Source: Neostapfia colusana (taxonomy: Eukaryota > Streptophyta > Magnoliopsida > Poales > Poaceae). Taken from it: a stretch of DNA of 64,000 bases. The notes under the pieces were generated by a model that had not been told where the DNA came from, ran no database searches, and worked only from the letters and a program-made list of their open reading frames with translations. Shown here in pieces: positions 10,911 to 20,313 of the stretch. Positions within the stretch are counted from its first letter, which is position 1; each line of letters opens with the position of its first letter. The position numbers and the translations under genes are program-made. The DNA lies in contig JASWHV010000018.1 in NCBI GenBank assembly GCA_030760725.1, positions 23,096,273 to 23,160,272 of the forward strand. Direction: 5' to 3'.

Positions 10911-11896
10911 TGTCGAAGTGTTCGGTCGACACTTCCCCCGGGCCTGCACTGGGCAGCCCGCGGAGGTTCTTTTTTCGGAGGGGCTAGTTCCTAGCGGAGA
11001 GCTTGCGCAGATGGACGAGTTTGTGAGAGATTGACACGGCGAGTTTTACGTGGTTCAGGCCGCCGGAGCGTAAAACCCTATGTCCATGGCGAGCTATGGA
11101 GCTCGCTGTATTGCTTGCTGCTCAGGGCCGGAGGCCTAAGCTTGGGGGTGTGTTACAGCTTGAGGGCGTATGGCTAGCGTATGAGTTGCAAAATGCGAAC
11201 CCTTGCTATCAACGCCTACCCGAGCCTTTTATAGTCCAAGACTCGGGTGGCTTACAAGGGGAGCCGGGACCTGACAGGTGGTCCCGGGAAGATTGTCTAT
11301 TATCTACCGTATCTGTAGTTACGCCGGTAGTTGCCTCTGGTCGAAGGCTTCTGAGTCTTCATCTTGCCGCCCTACCCATGCTGCATGCTAGTCGTAGTGG
11401 TTGATGACGGCGCAGGCGGCATGGGATGTCTTGTCGCGGCGTTTATTAGCTGGCAGGTTCTGACACCGTGCGCCAGTCTGTGATGCGACTGGGCGCAACG
11501 GAACCTGACAGACGCGTGCTCCACGTTTCCGCGTCTTGGGAAGACGCGGGCCTTGAATACCTTGTACGGGCAAGGTGTGGGGCGCCTTTACGCCTGCTGC
11601 CTACCGCTCGGGGGCAGGCAGCACCGTTCTTCTGGCCACGTGGCGGGTCCGGAGCCCTTCTCTGAGGCGAGAAGGGTCCGGCCTGCGGGGCACGTGGAGC
11701 CTCTGGACCTCTCCCCGCGGAGGGGGAGGTCCAGCTTCTGTATGCCACGTGGCGGGCCCGGAGCTCTCCTCTGAGGAGAGGGAGGTCCGGCCCCGCCGGA
11801 CGCGTGGCGCCTTCGGAGCTCTCCCTGCGGAGAAGGGCGAGTACCTTAGGCATTTTACCCTGTGCGTGGGGGTACCCCATATCTCAGGTATCGACA
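10911..11896 (-). repeat. R4 3' LTR
   Basis: 986 bp. It lacks one subrepeat of about 112 bp that its partner at 17741-18837 has, which accounts for the length difference. TATA (minus) is at 11227-11233. Confidence 0.95.
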
Positions 11897-11914
11897 GTGG
11901 CCCCCGGGCCCATC
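11897..11914 (-). other. R4 putative polypurine tract
   Basis: GTGGCCCCCGGGCCCATC abuts the 3' LTR, as at 2228. Confidence 0.7.
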
Positions 11915-12356
11915 TCGGGGGAGATAGCGAGCCCGAGGTGGGACCTCCGTCTCTTCCGGTCCGCGCACTTTCTCTAAGTCCCGAATTGACCGCTGCCGGA
12001 GCACGAACGGCCGCGGGGTCGTGAGAGCGTGCGCCCACTTGATGATTGCTTTTACTGCGGCGGTTCCCAAGTCTGCCACTTCTGCACGTTGCGGCGCTTT
12101 CTTCGGGAACTGCCGAAGTGCCTTGCCGGCTCATCTTCTTAGGAGACTGACTCCTTGCCCCCGTCATCGGCATTCGGTCTAGGAACCGAAGCGGTTGCCG
12201 GTGCGGGATATTCGAAGAGTTCCGAATCGCTTGGAATTGCACCGGGAAGCTTTTTAGAGGGGGTCTTACCCACATTGCAGATTCCCTTCGCACTTCTCAG
12301 CGTTTCTTCTCGGACTCTTGTGCTTTTGCTCTCTTGCTTTTGAGTTCTCCCTTGTC
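11915..12356 (+). other. Upstream region of R4 short accessory ORF
   Basis: No gene. It is shared with 2246-2718 and 48223-48693; a segment after GACTGACTCCTTGCCCCC (about 12160) is shorter than in those copies. It presumably carries the antisense promoter, but no clear TATA box is visible. Confidence 0.4.
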
Positions 12357-14087
12357 ATGGCTTCCAAACCGCTGCCAGAGAAGAAACGCGCTCGATCTCC
12401 CCCAGCAATGGCGTCGGTGCCAAGTCGGGATTCCGGGGTGCCTGACACTCCCTCGGGTGGCGACTCGAAGAGGCCCTGGGTTGACGCGCTGGGGGAAGCT
12501 TCTGAGGCGTCCCCTGTTCTGCCAGTCCAAGCGACTGCGGAGCAGCCGTCAGTGACGATAGTGGGCTCTGGGAGTCCTACCCTGGCTCGGAAGTCGGGGT
12601 TCAGAGCTTGCTGGAGTGTCCGCACTTCCCGGCCTTCCCCGCCTTGTGGGGAATCTGTGCCGCAGCGTTCGGAGCCAGGGGCAACTGCCGCGGCCCCCAG
12701 GCCAGCGCGAACTTCTCCTGTTCCAGTGTGCCCGGACTCCACGGCGGCGTCGTCTCTTCCTGCCGAGACGGCCACCGCGGCCCCCAAGCCGGCGCAGGTC
12801 GACCCTGCACTAGGCGGGCCAGCCTTTTCTCCAGCACCGCCTTCCCCGGTTCGCCCCTCTCCTCAGATCAAGGAGCCAGAAGCTGAAGAGAGCCCGGCAG
12901 GCCTGGCTGCCAGAGCCTCGGAGCTAGCTTCACCTGATCGGCGTCTCGTCTCAGTTGCTGGTGCGCCGACTCTTCCTGAGGAAGAGGTAATGGAGGAGGT
13001 CGGGGGGACTGCCCCGGCCTCTGTTGCTCCATTGCCTCTGGCGGATGCCTTCGCGCTTGCCGAGACAAGCGTTTGGCAGGTCTTGGCTGCATTAGGGCGC
13101 GAGCGGGAGGAGTATACGGTTGAACTGGATCGCCTCCTCACCTGGGGGAACCTTTTGCGGGAGAGGACCGCAAAGGTGAAGAGTGAGCTCGACTCCAGGC
13201 AGAAGTTGCTCGACTTCAGGGAAGCGCTCGTCGACCGGATGAAGCGGGCTGTTGACCGCATGGACACCCAGTCGCGGCGGATCAACAGGGAGGCCCTGGA
13301 GGCACACGCCCGGGCCGAAGAGAGCCTCTCTGCTGCTGTGGAAATACGGCAGCGGTTGGAGCGCCGTGAACTCGCCGTTGAGGAGCGGGAGCATTCTGTG
13401 GCAGCTGAGGCAGAGAGGGTTGCCGCGCAGCTGGCCGCGGGCGAGGATGACCTCTGAGCTCGGATGGAGGAGCTGGAGATTCTGAAGGCAGACCTCGACT
13501 TGAGGGAGGAACAGGTCTCCCATGATCGCGGGGCGGTCTTGGACCGGGAGTTGACTGCCGGCTTCACGGCCGCTGAGTTGGAGCGGCTAGCCAAGACTCT
13601 CCACCTTCGGGAGAGTTCCCTGGCGGCCAAGGAGAAGGAATTCTCCGAGAGGAACCTGGAGGCTCTGCAGGCGGCCCGCCGCGAGGTGGAGGAGCTCTCA
13701 GCCTTGCAGTCCTCCGAGGCTCTTGCGGTCTCAAGCTTCGTGGATCGAGCGGGGTCTGCCCTGATCCCTCTTGGCTTCAGTCCGGTGAGGGCCGCAACTC
13801 CCGCATTGAAGGTGGCAGAGGTGATCCCTGCGTTGGAGTCGATCGGCGCCAAGCTGGACAGACGCGACTCGGTGGTCGCCAGCGAGCTTGAGGCCGAGGG
13901 CCGCGGCTTAGCTTTAGAGGTCGCCTCGCATGTGCTGGCATGCTTCAAGAGCCGCGACCCCTCTTTTTCGCTAGAGCCAGCGAGAGAGGGCCCAGCCGCG
14001 GAGCGGGAGGAAGCTGCCAGGGCTGAAGTCAAGGCTGTGGCCGCCCTTGTAGCCGCAAGGTTCCGGCGAGAACCGGGAGGTCCTTAG
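12357..14087 (+). pseudogene. R4 short antisense accessory ORF, near-complete with one stop
   Basis: Frame of 577 codons starting MASKPLPEKKRARSPP (ATG context GTCATGG) and ending GGP-TAG. The N-terminal 190 or so residues are Ser/Pro/Ala-rich with basic patches KKRAR and SKRPW. About 230-450 is strongly charged and heptad-like (EEYTVELDRLL, RRELAVEEREHS). The C-terminal part resembles the long gene's end (SALIPLGFSPV, SELEAEGRGLALEV, FSLEPAREGPAAE). The only defect is an in-frame TGA at 13455-13457, where R8 has CGA. There is no transposase-like domain and no intron. It runs opposite to gag. Nuclear location is inferred only from the basic patches. Confidence 0.85.
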
Positions 14088-15935
14088 GACTTGTTTCTTC
14101 CTTTTTTATCGAGTCTGTAGTCCAGCTCATGGAGCCTTGCTTAATTTGACTCTCTTGGATACTTGTGTCTGTGATGCTTTTTCTCTCCTTCTTGGCTTTG
14201 CCTGGCTGAGTCCTTAGCTCCGCAAGGTACTCAGAGGCCATTTCCAATCTCGGAGCTTCGCACAGACACCCTCCCTGGGTCCTAACCGTGTTAGGGGCCC
14301 CCGGAGGTCTCCGAACCTCGCCCTATGGGGGGCTCCAAATCTGCCTGCCACGTGGCAGGTCCGGAGCTCCTCCTCAAGAGACGGGAGCTCCGGCCATGTT
14401 GGACACGTAGGGCTTTCGGAGCCCTCCCACTGAGGGGGGAGGTCCGGTTCCTGCCTGCCACGTGGCGAGCCCGGAGCCCTCCTCAAGGAAGGAGAGAGTT
14501 CCGGGCCCGCTGGACACGTGGGGCCCCCGGGCCCCGCCCCTGCTGGAGGGGCAGGTCCTGGTCCTTCCAGTCCCAGGCCGGAGTAGCTGGTAGCTCCTTT
14601 CCCCCGCTTCATGCAGTCCCTGTTGCCGTAACCTGGAGGTCCTGCACACAGGCAGAGGAAACGTAATTCTCCTCGGGGGGTCCTCACCTCCCGTCTCCTA
14701 GTCTTATCCGTCTTATGGTCCTGACCCGCTATACGTGGCTTGGACAATTCTGTGCACGAGGCGCCGGAGCTCCGGCTCCCTCCGAGGTCCGGGTACGGCC
14801 GTCCGATCCCTAGTACCGGGCCATGCGCTGGGGAAGCAGAGTGCACGCGCTTTGGGTTCATGACCAGGCAAAGCGGACGTACTCCCCTGGACCTCTGGAG
14901 GGCAGGATGCGCATGCTTTGGGCTCTGGGCCGGCTAAGCTGGATACGCATCCTGGACCCCCCATGGACAATGCTGGCCTTTCCTGGAGGTAACCAACTGG
15001 CACCGCAACACCTGACTGGGGGAGGCCCGAGACACTCACTCGGCCATCGGCAGGTACCTCAAGCGCAGCCGCCTTCGGTAGCATAGCAAATGCCGACTAT
15101 GGATGAGCGCAGGAGAGGGGAGCTAGATGTACGATGAACATACAGAGATAGTGCGATCATAAAAATTAATGCATAATTTAAATGAGCGCATGAGAGAGAG
15201 CTAAGTAGAACAGGTCTCTGTATTCGTGCCCATAGGTGGAATTCTGGCTGTACATGGGGGCAATATTCCGCCTCGTCTACAAGGGAAGCAAGACTCTACG
15301 CGCTTAGGGTCGGAACCAGGCTAAACAGGACGTAGTCCTGTACCGTCCCTTGAGACTTAGCTACCCCAAGCTCTGTTCCTAAATTCTATGGGGTCTATTA
15401 CAGAAGTGAATAACCCTGTTCTACCGATGCTCAGTAAGTAGGACTTACAGTGTTGCTTCATGGCAAGGATTTTTTGGGAATGGATCCCACTCTCGGTTGA
15501 AAGGCATGTGTACCTGGGGCTGCAGCTTTCATGATTCGGAAGGGACCTTCCCTGCTGGGGGAGAGCTTATGGGTCCTTCTTGGAATATAGTGTGCCGCTT
15601 CACCAGGTTGCCCTCTTGCGGGCCCCCGTCGCGTTTGGTTCTTTGGCGGTAGTGCTTAGAGCATTAGCCGAGACCGTGCGTTGTGGGGTGTTCCCTGCAA
15701 GCCGAGTCTTGTCGAGGTTGTTATCTTCACGCTGGATCAGGTCCTGCGCGGCTTCTCTCGGGGGCCCCCGGGGAGTTCTCCCCTTCTGGCTAAGGCCTTC
15801 AAGGGGTAGGTGGACCCGGGCTCGCCTTGGATGACCTAAGGCTTCTTCCCCTTCTGGCAAGGCCTTCAAGGGGTTGACGGACCTTAGGCGGCCCCCGAGA
15901 GGTATGTTCGAGGCACGGAGGCATGCCGTAGCTGG
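14088..15935 (-). other. R4 region between accessory ORF and gag, with conserved intron signals
   Basis: No protein gene is supported. On the element strand a donor-like CTG/GTAAGTCC analogue starts at 15448 and an acceptor-like TGTGTGCAG ends at 14642, enclosing 807 nt; equivalent sites exist in pol-bearing copies. At 14330-14545 there is a cluster of CCACGTGGC words and GGAGCTCC/GGTCCGG palindromes. An AT-rich patch lies at 15140-15200. Near 15770-15880 the CTTCTGGC-AAGGCCTTCAAGGGG motif occurs twice. Confidence 0.55.
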
Positions 15936-17612
15936 CTAACGCCCTGGCCCGTCACCGTCGGAACTGGAGTCCTCACCGTCATGCACTGTCTTTATGACAC
16001 ACTGAGGCTCCTGGAACCCCACCTGGTGGGCAGCGGTAACTGGGGCATCGGCCTTCTGTTTGCCATCCCTCTGAGGGTAGGGCGGTGCTTCAGCCCTCTG
16101 CTGTCTTCCTTTGCGGAAGCGCTCTGCAAGCTTCTGGATCTCCCAGCACTCGGCGGCAGTATGGTTGCCGGTGCCATGCACAGGGCATAGCCCGCCCTGG
16201 TCACTGTCAGCGACCGGTGATTGCCGTTGCCTTTTGTCGGCACGTGGCCCCTGAGCTCCACTGGTCGTCGCAGCTGCGGCAATGGGGGCCGTGAATGGTG
16301 ACTTCATCTTGCCACTCCCCCGGTTCTTGATCTTCTTGCCACCCCCATAGGCAGCAGCACCGGACCCGGGCTGTCCTCCTGACTCGGAGGTCGGCAGAGC
16401 GTGCCAGTTACGCCCTTCGGCTGCTCTGGCGCACTTGTCCGCCAGGCTGAAGAGCTCCAAGACGTCGCGGACCTCTCTGGTCGCGAGCTTCTCAAGCATT
16501 TTCTCGTCCCGGACACCCTGTCGGAACGCCACCACCACAGAGGCGCTTTGGATATGTGGGATGGTGTTGCGCACCTGAGAGAACCGCTGGATGAAAGAGC
16601 GCAGCGACTCCCCAGGTTGTTGTTTGACGGCGTGGAGGTCGAGCTCCGTGCCGGGACGGGTGTATGAGCTGCCGAAGTTGGCGACGAACTGCCGGCAGAG
16701 CTCCCCCCAGGAGGTTATGGACCCCTGAGATAGGTTCATGAGCCAAGACCGAGCTGGGCCGGTCAAGGCGACGGGGAAGTAGTTGGCCATGACAGCCTCG
16801 TCCCCTCCTGCGGCAAGTACGGCGGTGGAGTAGATCTGGAGGAACTCCGCCGGGTTGACGCTGCCGTCGTACTTCTCGGGCAGGTGCGGGCGGAACTTGC
16901 GTGGCCACCTTGCGAAGCGAAGGTGGGGTGCAAGAGCCGCACATCCTGCACCTGCTGCCGCAGGTATAGGCGCTGCGAACGCTTGGTTCGCACCTGGCGC
17001 TGCGTATCCCGGCATGGGCAAGGCTGCACCATAGACCGGGGCCGCTACTTGCGGCGCATATGGTTGTGGCATATGCTGCACAGCATATGCCTGAGGCGGG
17101 GCTCGCATGGCGAAGACCTGCCCTTCTGGTTGTGTCGAGGCCGACGACATGCTGTCGCCTGCCTCATGGTTGCGACGCCTTTCTCGGCGTCGCTCGAGGT
17201 ACACCCGGGCGTCCTGCCCCAAGTGGCACCGTTCCAGTTCCCTTCGCAGGTCCGTCGACAGGAGCCTGGAGGAGCTGGAATTCGCCGTTAGCCCGTCAAC
17301 CGTGGGTGTGCGCGTCAGCAACACAGCCGGTTGCCCTGGGCGCCGTCCTCGCTGAAACCGAGGGTTCGCGGCGGCGACGACGAGGCGGTCCACCTCGCGG
17401 ACCCATTGCTGGGTCGTTGAATGGGGCGCATCCCCCGCAGGTGGGTTGTGCAGCAGCACTCTTGCTGCAGCTAGCGCACCTCCATGGTGTACGCTCAGCG
17501 CTGCAGAAGACCTCACACTGGTCGTGGCCTGCATAGCCGGAGTCGGCGTTGCCGGAGTCGGCTGCTGGCTACCCGCTTGTGCCGACACACTCCGTCTTGA
17601 GTGTGTCGACAT
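15936..17612 (-). CDS. gag: R4 gag, open frame with displaced start
   Basis: Retrotransposon gag, the structural protein that would assemble particles. The frame is open to the stop, ending GDGPGR. It has the capsid-like domain (FARWPRKFRPHLPEKYDGS to DKCARAAEGRNWH) and a zinc-knuckle-like CPVHGTGNHTAAEC in which the second Cys of CCHC is His. The family start codon is at 17683, but a 1-bp loss about 45 nt downstream puts it out of frame. I therefore give the next in-frame ATG (17612, MSTHSRRSVSAQ). The frame is also open upstream of that. There is no protease fusion. Whether it is translated is unknown. Confidence 0.7.
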   Translation of the reverse strand: MSTHSRRSVSAQAGSQQPTPATPTPAMQATTSVRSSAALSVHHGGALAAARVLLHNPPAGDAPHSTTQQWVREVDRLVVAAANPRFQRGRRPGQPAVLLTRTPTVDGLTANSSSSRLLSTDLRRELERCHLGQDARVYLERRRERRRNHEAGDSMSSASTQPEGQVFAMRAPPQAYAVQHMPQPYAPQVAAPVYGAALPMPGYAAPGANQAFAAPIPAAAGAGCAALAPHLRFARWPRKFRPHLPEKYDGSVNPAEFLQIYSTAVLAAGGDEAVMANYFPVALTGPARSWLMNLSQGSITSWGELCRQFVANFGSSYTRPGTELDLHAVKQQPGESLRSFIQRFSQVRNTIPHIQSASVVVAFRQGVRDEKMLEKLATREVRDVLELFSLADKCARAAEGRNWHALPTSESGGQPGSGAAAYGGGKKIKNRGSGKMKSPFTAPIAAAATTSGAQGPRADKRQRQSPVADSDQGGLCPVHGTGNHTAAECWEIQKLAERFRKGRQQRAEAPPYPQRDGKQKADAPVTAAHQVGFQEPQCVIKTVHDGEDSSSDGDGPGR

Positions 17613-17720
17613 GTACTCCCCAGTAGTCACGGTTCGCCGTGAACGTGGGGGGGAGAGTTTTCCGCTGAAGGAAGCTTGGTCATCTTCGTCGGCGGAAACT
17701 CGTCGCGCTAGGGGAAAAGC

Positions 17721-17738
17721 CCCCTTCCTGGCGCGCCA
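17721..17738 (-). other. R4 primer binding site
   Basis: Minus strand TGGCGCGCCAGGAAGGGG two bases inside the 5' LTR. This copy has AAGG where others have TAGG. The priming tRNA was not identified. Confidence 0.75.
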
Positions 17739-17740
17739 AA

Positions 17741-18837
17741 TGTCGAAGTGTTCGGTCGACACTTCCCCCGGGCCTGCACTGGGCAGCCCGCGGAGGTTCT
17801 TTTCTCGGAGGGGCTAGTTCCTAGCGGAGAGCTTGCGCAGATGGACGAGTTTGTGAGAGCTTGACACGGCGAGTTTTACGTGGTTCAGGCCGCCGGAGCG
17901 TAAAACCCTACGTCCACGGCGAGCTATGGAGCTCGCTGTATTGCTTGCTGCTCAGGGCCGGAGGCCTGAGCTTGGGGGTGTGTTACAGCTTGAGGGCGTA
18001 TGGCTAGCGTATGAGTTGCAAAATGCGAACCCTTGCTATCGACGCCTACCCGAGCCTTTTATAGTCCAAGACTCGGGTGGCTTAAAAGGGGAGCCAGGAC
18101 CCGACAGGTGGTCCCGGGAAGATTGTCTATTATCTACCGTATCTGTAGTTACACTGGTAGTTGCCTCTGGTCAAAGGCTTCTGAGTCTTCATCTTGCCGC
18201 CCTGCCCATGCTGCATGCTAGTCGTAGTGGTTGATGACGGCGCAGGCGGCATGGGATGTCTTGTCGCGGCGTTTATTAGCTGGCAGGTTCTGACACCGCG
18301 CGCCAGTCTGTGATACGACTGGGTGCAACGGCACCTGACAGACGCGTGCTCCGCGTTTCCGCATCTTGGGAAGACGCGGGCCTTGAATACCTTGTACGGG
18401 CAAGGTGTGGGGCGCCTTTACGCCTGCTGCCTACCGCTCGGGGGCAGGCAGCACCGTTCTTCTGGCCTTGTGGCGGGACCGGAGCCCTTCTCTGAGGCGA
18501 GAAGGGTCCGGCCTGCGGGGCACGTGGAGCCTCTGGACCTCTCCCCGCGGAGGGGGAGGTCCAGCTTCTGTATGCCACGTGGCGGGCCCGGAGCTCTCCT
18601 CTGCGGAGAGGGAGGTCCGGCCCCGCTGGACGCGTGGCGTCTTCGGACCTCTCTCCCGCGGAGGGGGAGGTCCGGCTTCCGTATGCCACGTGGCGGGCCC
18701 GGAGCTCTCCTCTGAGGAGAGGGAGGTCCGGCCCCGCCGGACGCGTGGCCCCTTCGGAGCTCTCCCTGCGGAGAAGGGCGAGTACCTTAGGCATTTTACC
18801 CTGTGCGCGGAGGTACCCCATATCTCAGGTATCGACA
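17741..18837 (-). repeat. R4 5' LTR
   Basis: 1,097 bp, starting TGTCGAAGTGTTCGG on the plus strand. It holds two full subrepeats of about 112 bp (18570-18790), each with a CCACGTGGC G-box and CTCTCCTC/GAGGAGAG palindromes. TATA (minus) is at 18057-18063. Confidence 0.95.
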
Positions 18838-19643
18838 GCCGCACATCATGCACCTGCTGCTGCAGGTACTGGCGCTGCGAACGTTTGGTTCGCACCTGGC
18901 ACCGCGTATCCCGGCATGGGCAAGGCTGCACCATAGGCCAGGGCCGCTACTTGCGGCGCATATAGCTGTGGCATATGCTGCGCAGCATATGCCTGAGGCA
19001 GGGCTCGCGTGGTGAAGGCCTGCCATTCTGGTTGTGTCGAGGCCGACGACATGCTGTCGCCTGCCTCATGGCTGCGACGCCTCTCTCAGCGTCGCTCGAG
19101 GTACACACGGGCGTCCTGGCCCAAGTGGCACCGTTCCAGTTTCCTTCGCAGGTCCGTCGACAGGAGCCTGGAGGAGCTGGAATCCGCCGTCAGCCCGTCA
19201 ACCGTGGGTGTGCGCGTCAGCGACACAGCCGGTTGTTCTGGCCGCCGTCCTCGCCGAAACCGAGGGTTCGCGGCGGCGACGATGAGGCGGTCCACCTCAC
19301 GGACCCATTGCTGGGTCGCTGAATGGGGCGCATCCCCCGCAGGTGGGTTGCGCAGCAGCGCTCTTGCTGCAGCTAGCGCACCTCCATGGTGTACGCTCAG
19401 CGCTGCAGAAGACCTCACACTGGTCTGGGCCTGCATAGCCGGAGTCGGCGTTGCCGGAGTCGGCGTTGCCGGAGTCGGCTGCTGGCTACCAGCTTGTGCC
19501 AACACACTCCGTCCTGAGTGTGTCGACATGTACTCCCCAGTGGTCACGGTTCGCCGTGAACGCGGAGGGGGAGAGTTTGCCGCTGAAGGAAGCTTGGTTA
19601 TCTTCGTCGGCGGAAACTCGTCGCGCTAGGGGAAAAGCCCCCT
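18838..19643 (-). pseudogene. gag: gag N-terminal part, unit A
   Basis: The other side of the gag split by R4. It encodes the Ala/Pro/Ser-rich N-terminal arm (SVSAQAGSQQPTPATPTP; an extra repeat of the TPA block is present) and an Arg-rich stretch (YLERR). The start codon is lost: GACGAAGATGACC of other copies reads GACGAAGATAACC here, so the nearest in-frame ATG is at 19547. Confidence 0.8.
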
Positions 19644-19656
19644 ACCTGGCGCGCCA
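19639..19656 (-). other. Primer binding site, unit A
   Basis: Minus strand TGGCGCGCCAGGTAGGGG next to the partial LTR at 19659. Confidence 0.7.
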
Positions 19657-19658
19657 AA

Positions 19659-20313
19659 TGTCGAAGTCTGCGGTCGACACTTCCCCCGGGCCTGCACTGG
19701 GAAGCCCGCGGAGGTTCTTTTTTCGGAGGGGCTAGTTCCTAGCGGAGAGCTTGTGCGGATGGAACGAGTTAGTAAGAGCTTGACACGGCGAGTTTTACGT
19801 GGTTCAGGCCGCCGGAGCATAAAACCCTACGTCCACGGCGAGCTATGGAGCTCGCTGTATTGCTTGCTGCTCAGGGCCGGAGGCCTGAGGTTGGGGTGAG
19901 TTACAGCTTGAGAGTGTATGGCTAGCGTATGAGTTGCAAAATGCGAACCCTTGCCATTGCGCCTACCCGAGCCTTTTATAGTCCAAGACTCGGGCGGCTT
20001 ACAAGGGGAGTCGGGACCCGACTGGTGGTCCCGGGAAGATTGTCTATTATCTACCGTATCTGCAGTTATGCCGGTAGTTGTCTCTGGCCGAAGGCTTCTG
20101 AGTATTCATCCTGCCGCCCTGCCCATGCCGCATGCCAGTCGTAGCGGTTGATGACGGCGCAGGCGGCATGGGTTGTCTTGTCGCGGTGTTTATTGGCTGA
20201 CAGGTTCTGACACCGCGCGCCAGTCTGTGATGCGACTGGGCGCAACGGCACCTGACAGACGCGTGCTCCGTGTTTCCGCGTCTTGGGAAGACGCGGGCCT
20301 TGAATACCTTGTA
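19659..20313 (-). repeat. Partial minus LTR, unit A, ending at duplication junction
   Basis: Begins TGTCGAAGTCTGCGG and matches the 5' LTR of unit B until CTTGAATACCTTGTA, where it joins accessory exon 2 sequence (GGCTACCTGCAGC). The missing part, including the G-box array, is present only at the end of unit B. TATA (minus) is at 19974-19980. Confidence 0.9.

Larger units (their letters stand above)
10911..18837 (-). mobile_element. R4: complete pol-less element (LTR-gag-antisense ORF-LTR)
   Basis: A 7,927-bp element flanked by GCCGC (10906-10910 and 18838-18842), inserted into the gag of R3 unit A. Read on the minus strand it has 5' LTR 17741-18837, PBS, gag, non-coding region with the conserved intron, short accessory ORF on the opposite strand, polypurine tract and 3' LTR 10911-11896. 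There is no trace of protease, RT, RNase H or integrase. Both LTRs end GGTATCGACA instead of GGTACCGACA, which confirms they are a pair. This is the best-preserved model of the pol-less class here. Confidence 0.95.
6197..20313. repeat. Tandem duplication inside R3, unit A (interrupted by R4)
   Basis: From GGCTACCTGCAGC in accessory exon 2, through its start, polypurine tract, partial plus LTR, inverted accessory scrap, gag and PBS, to CTTGAATACCTTGTA in a minus LTR. Minus R4 and one TSD it is about 6.2 kb. The same order and the same two unusual internal junctions recur in unit B. Confidence 0.85.

Noticed and set aside
12863..14032. 389-codon minus-strand frame opposite the R4 accessory ORF
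   Set aside because: It is the Ser/Arg-rich shadow of the coiled-coil-coding strand; the plus frame has the conserved start, domain order and homologues.
17684..17762. Upstream extension of R4 gag to a start at 17762
   Set aside because: The first codon there is GTG and the segment includes LTR end and PBS, so it is unlikely as a plant translation start.
18570..18790. Regularly spaced palindromic repeats resembling a CRISPR array
   Set aside because: The units are LTR subrepeats with no unique spacers, in a plant nuclear context and recurring in every LTR copy.
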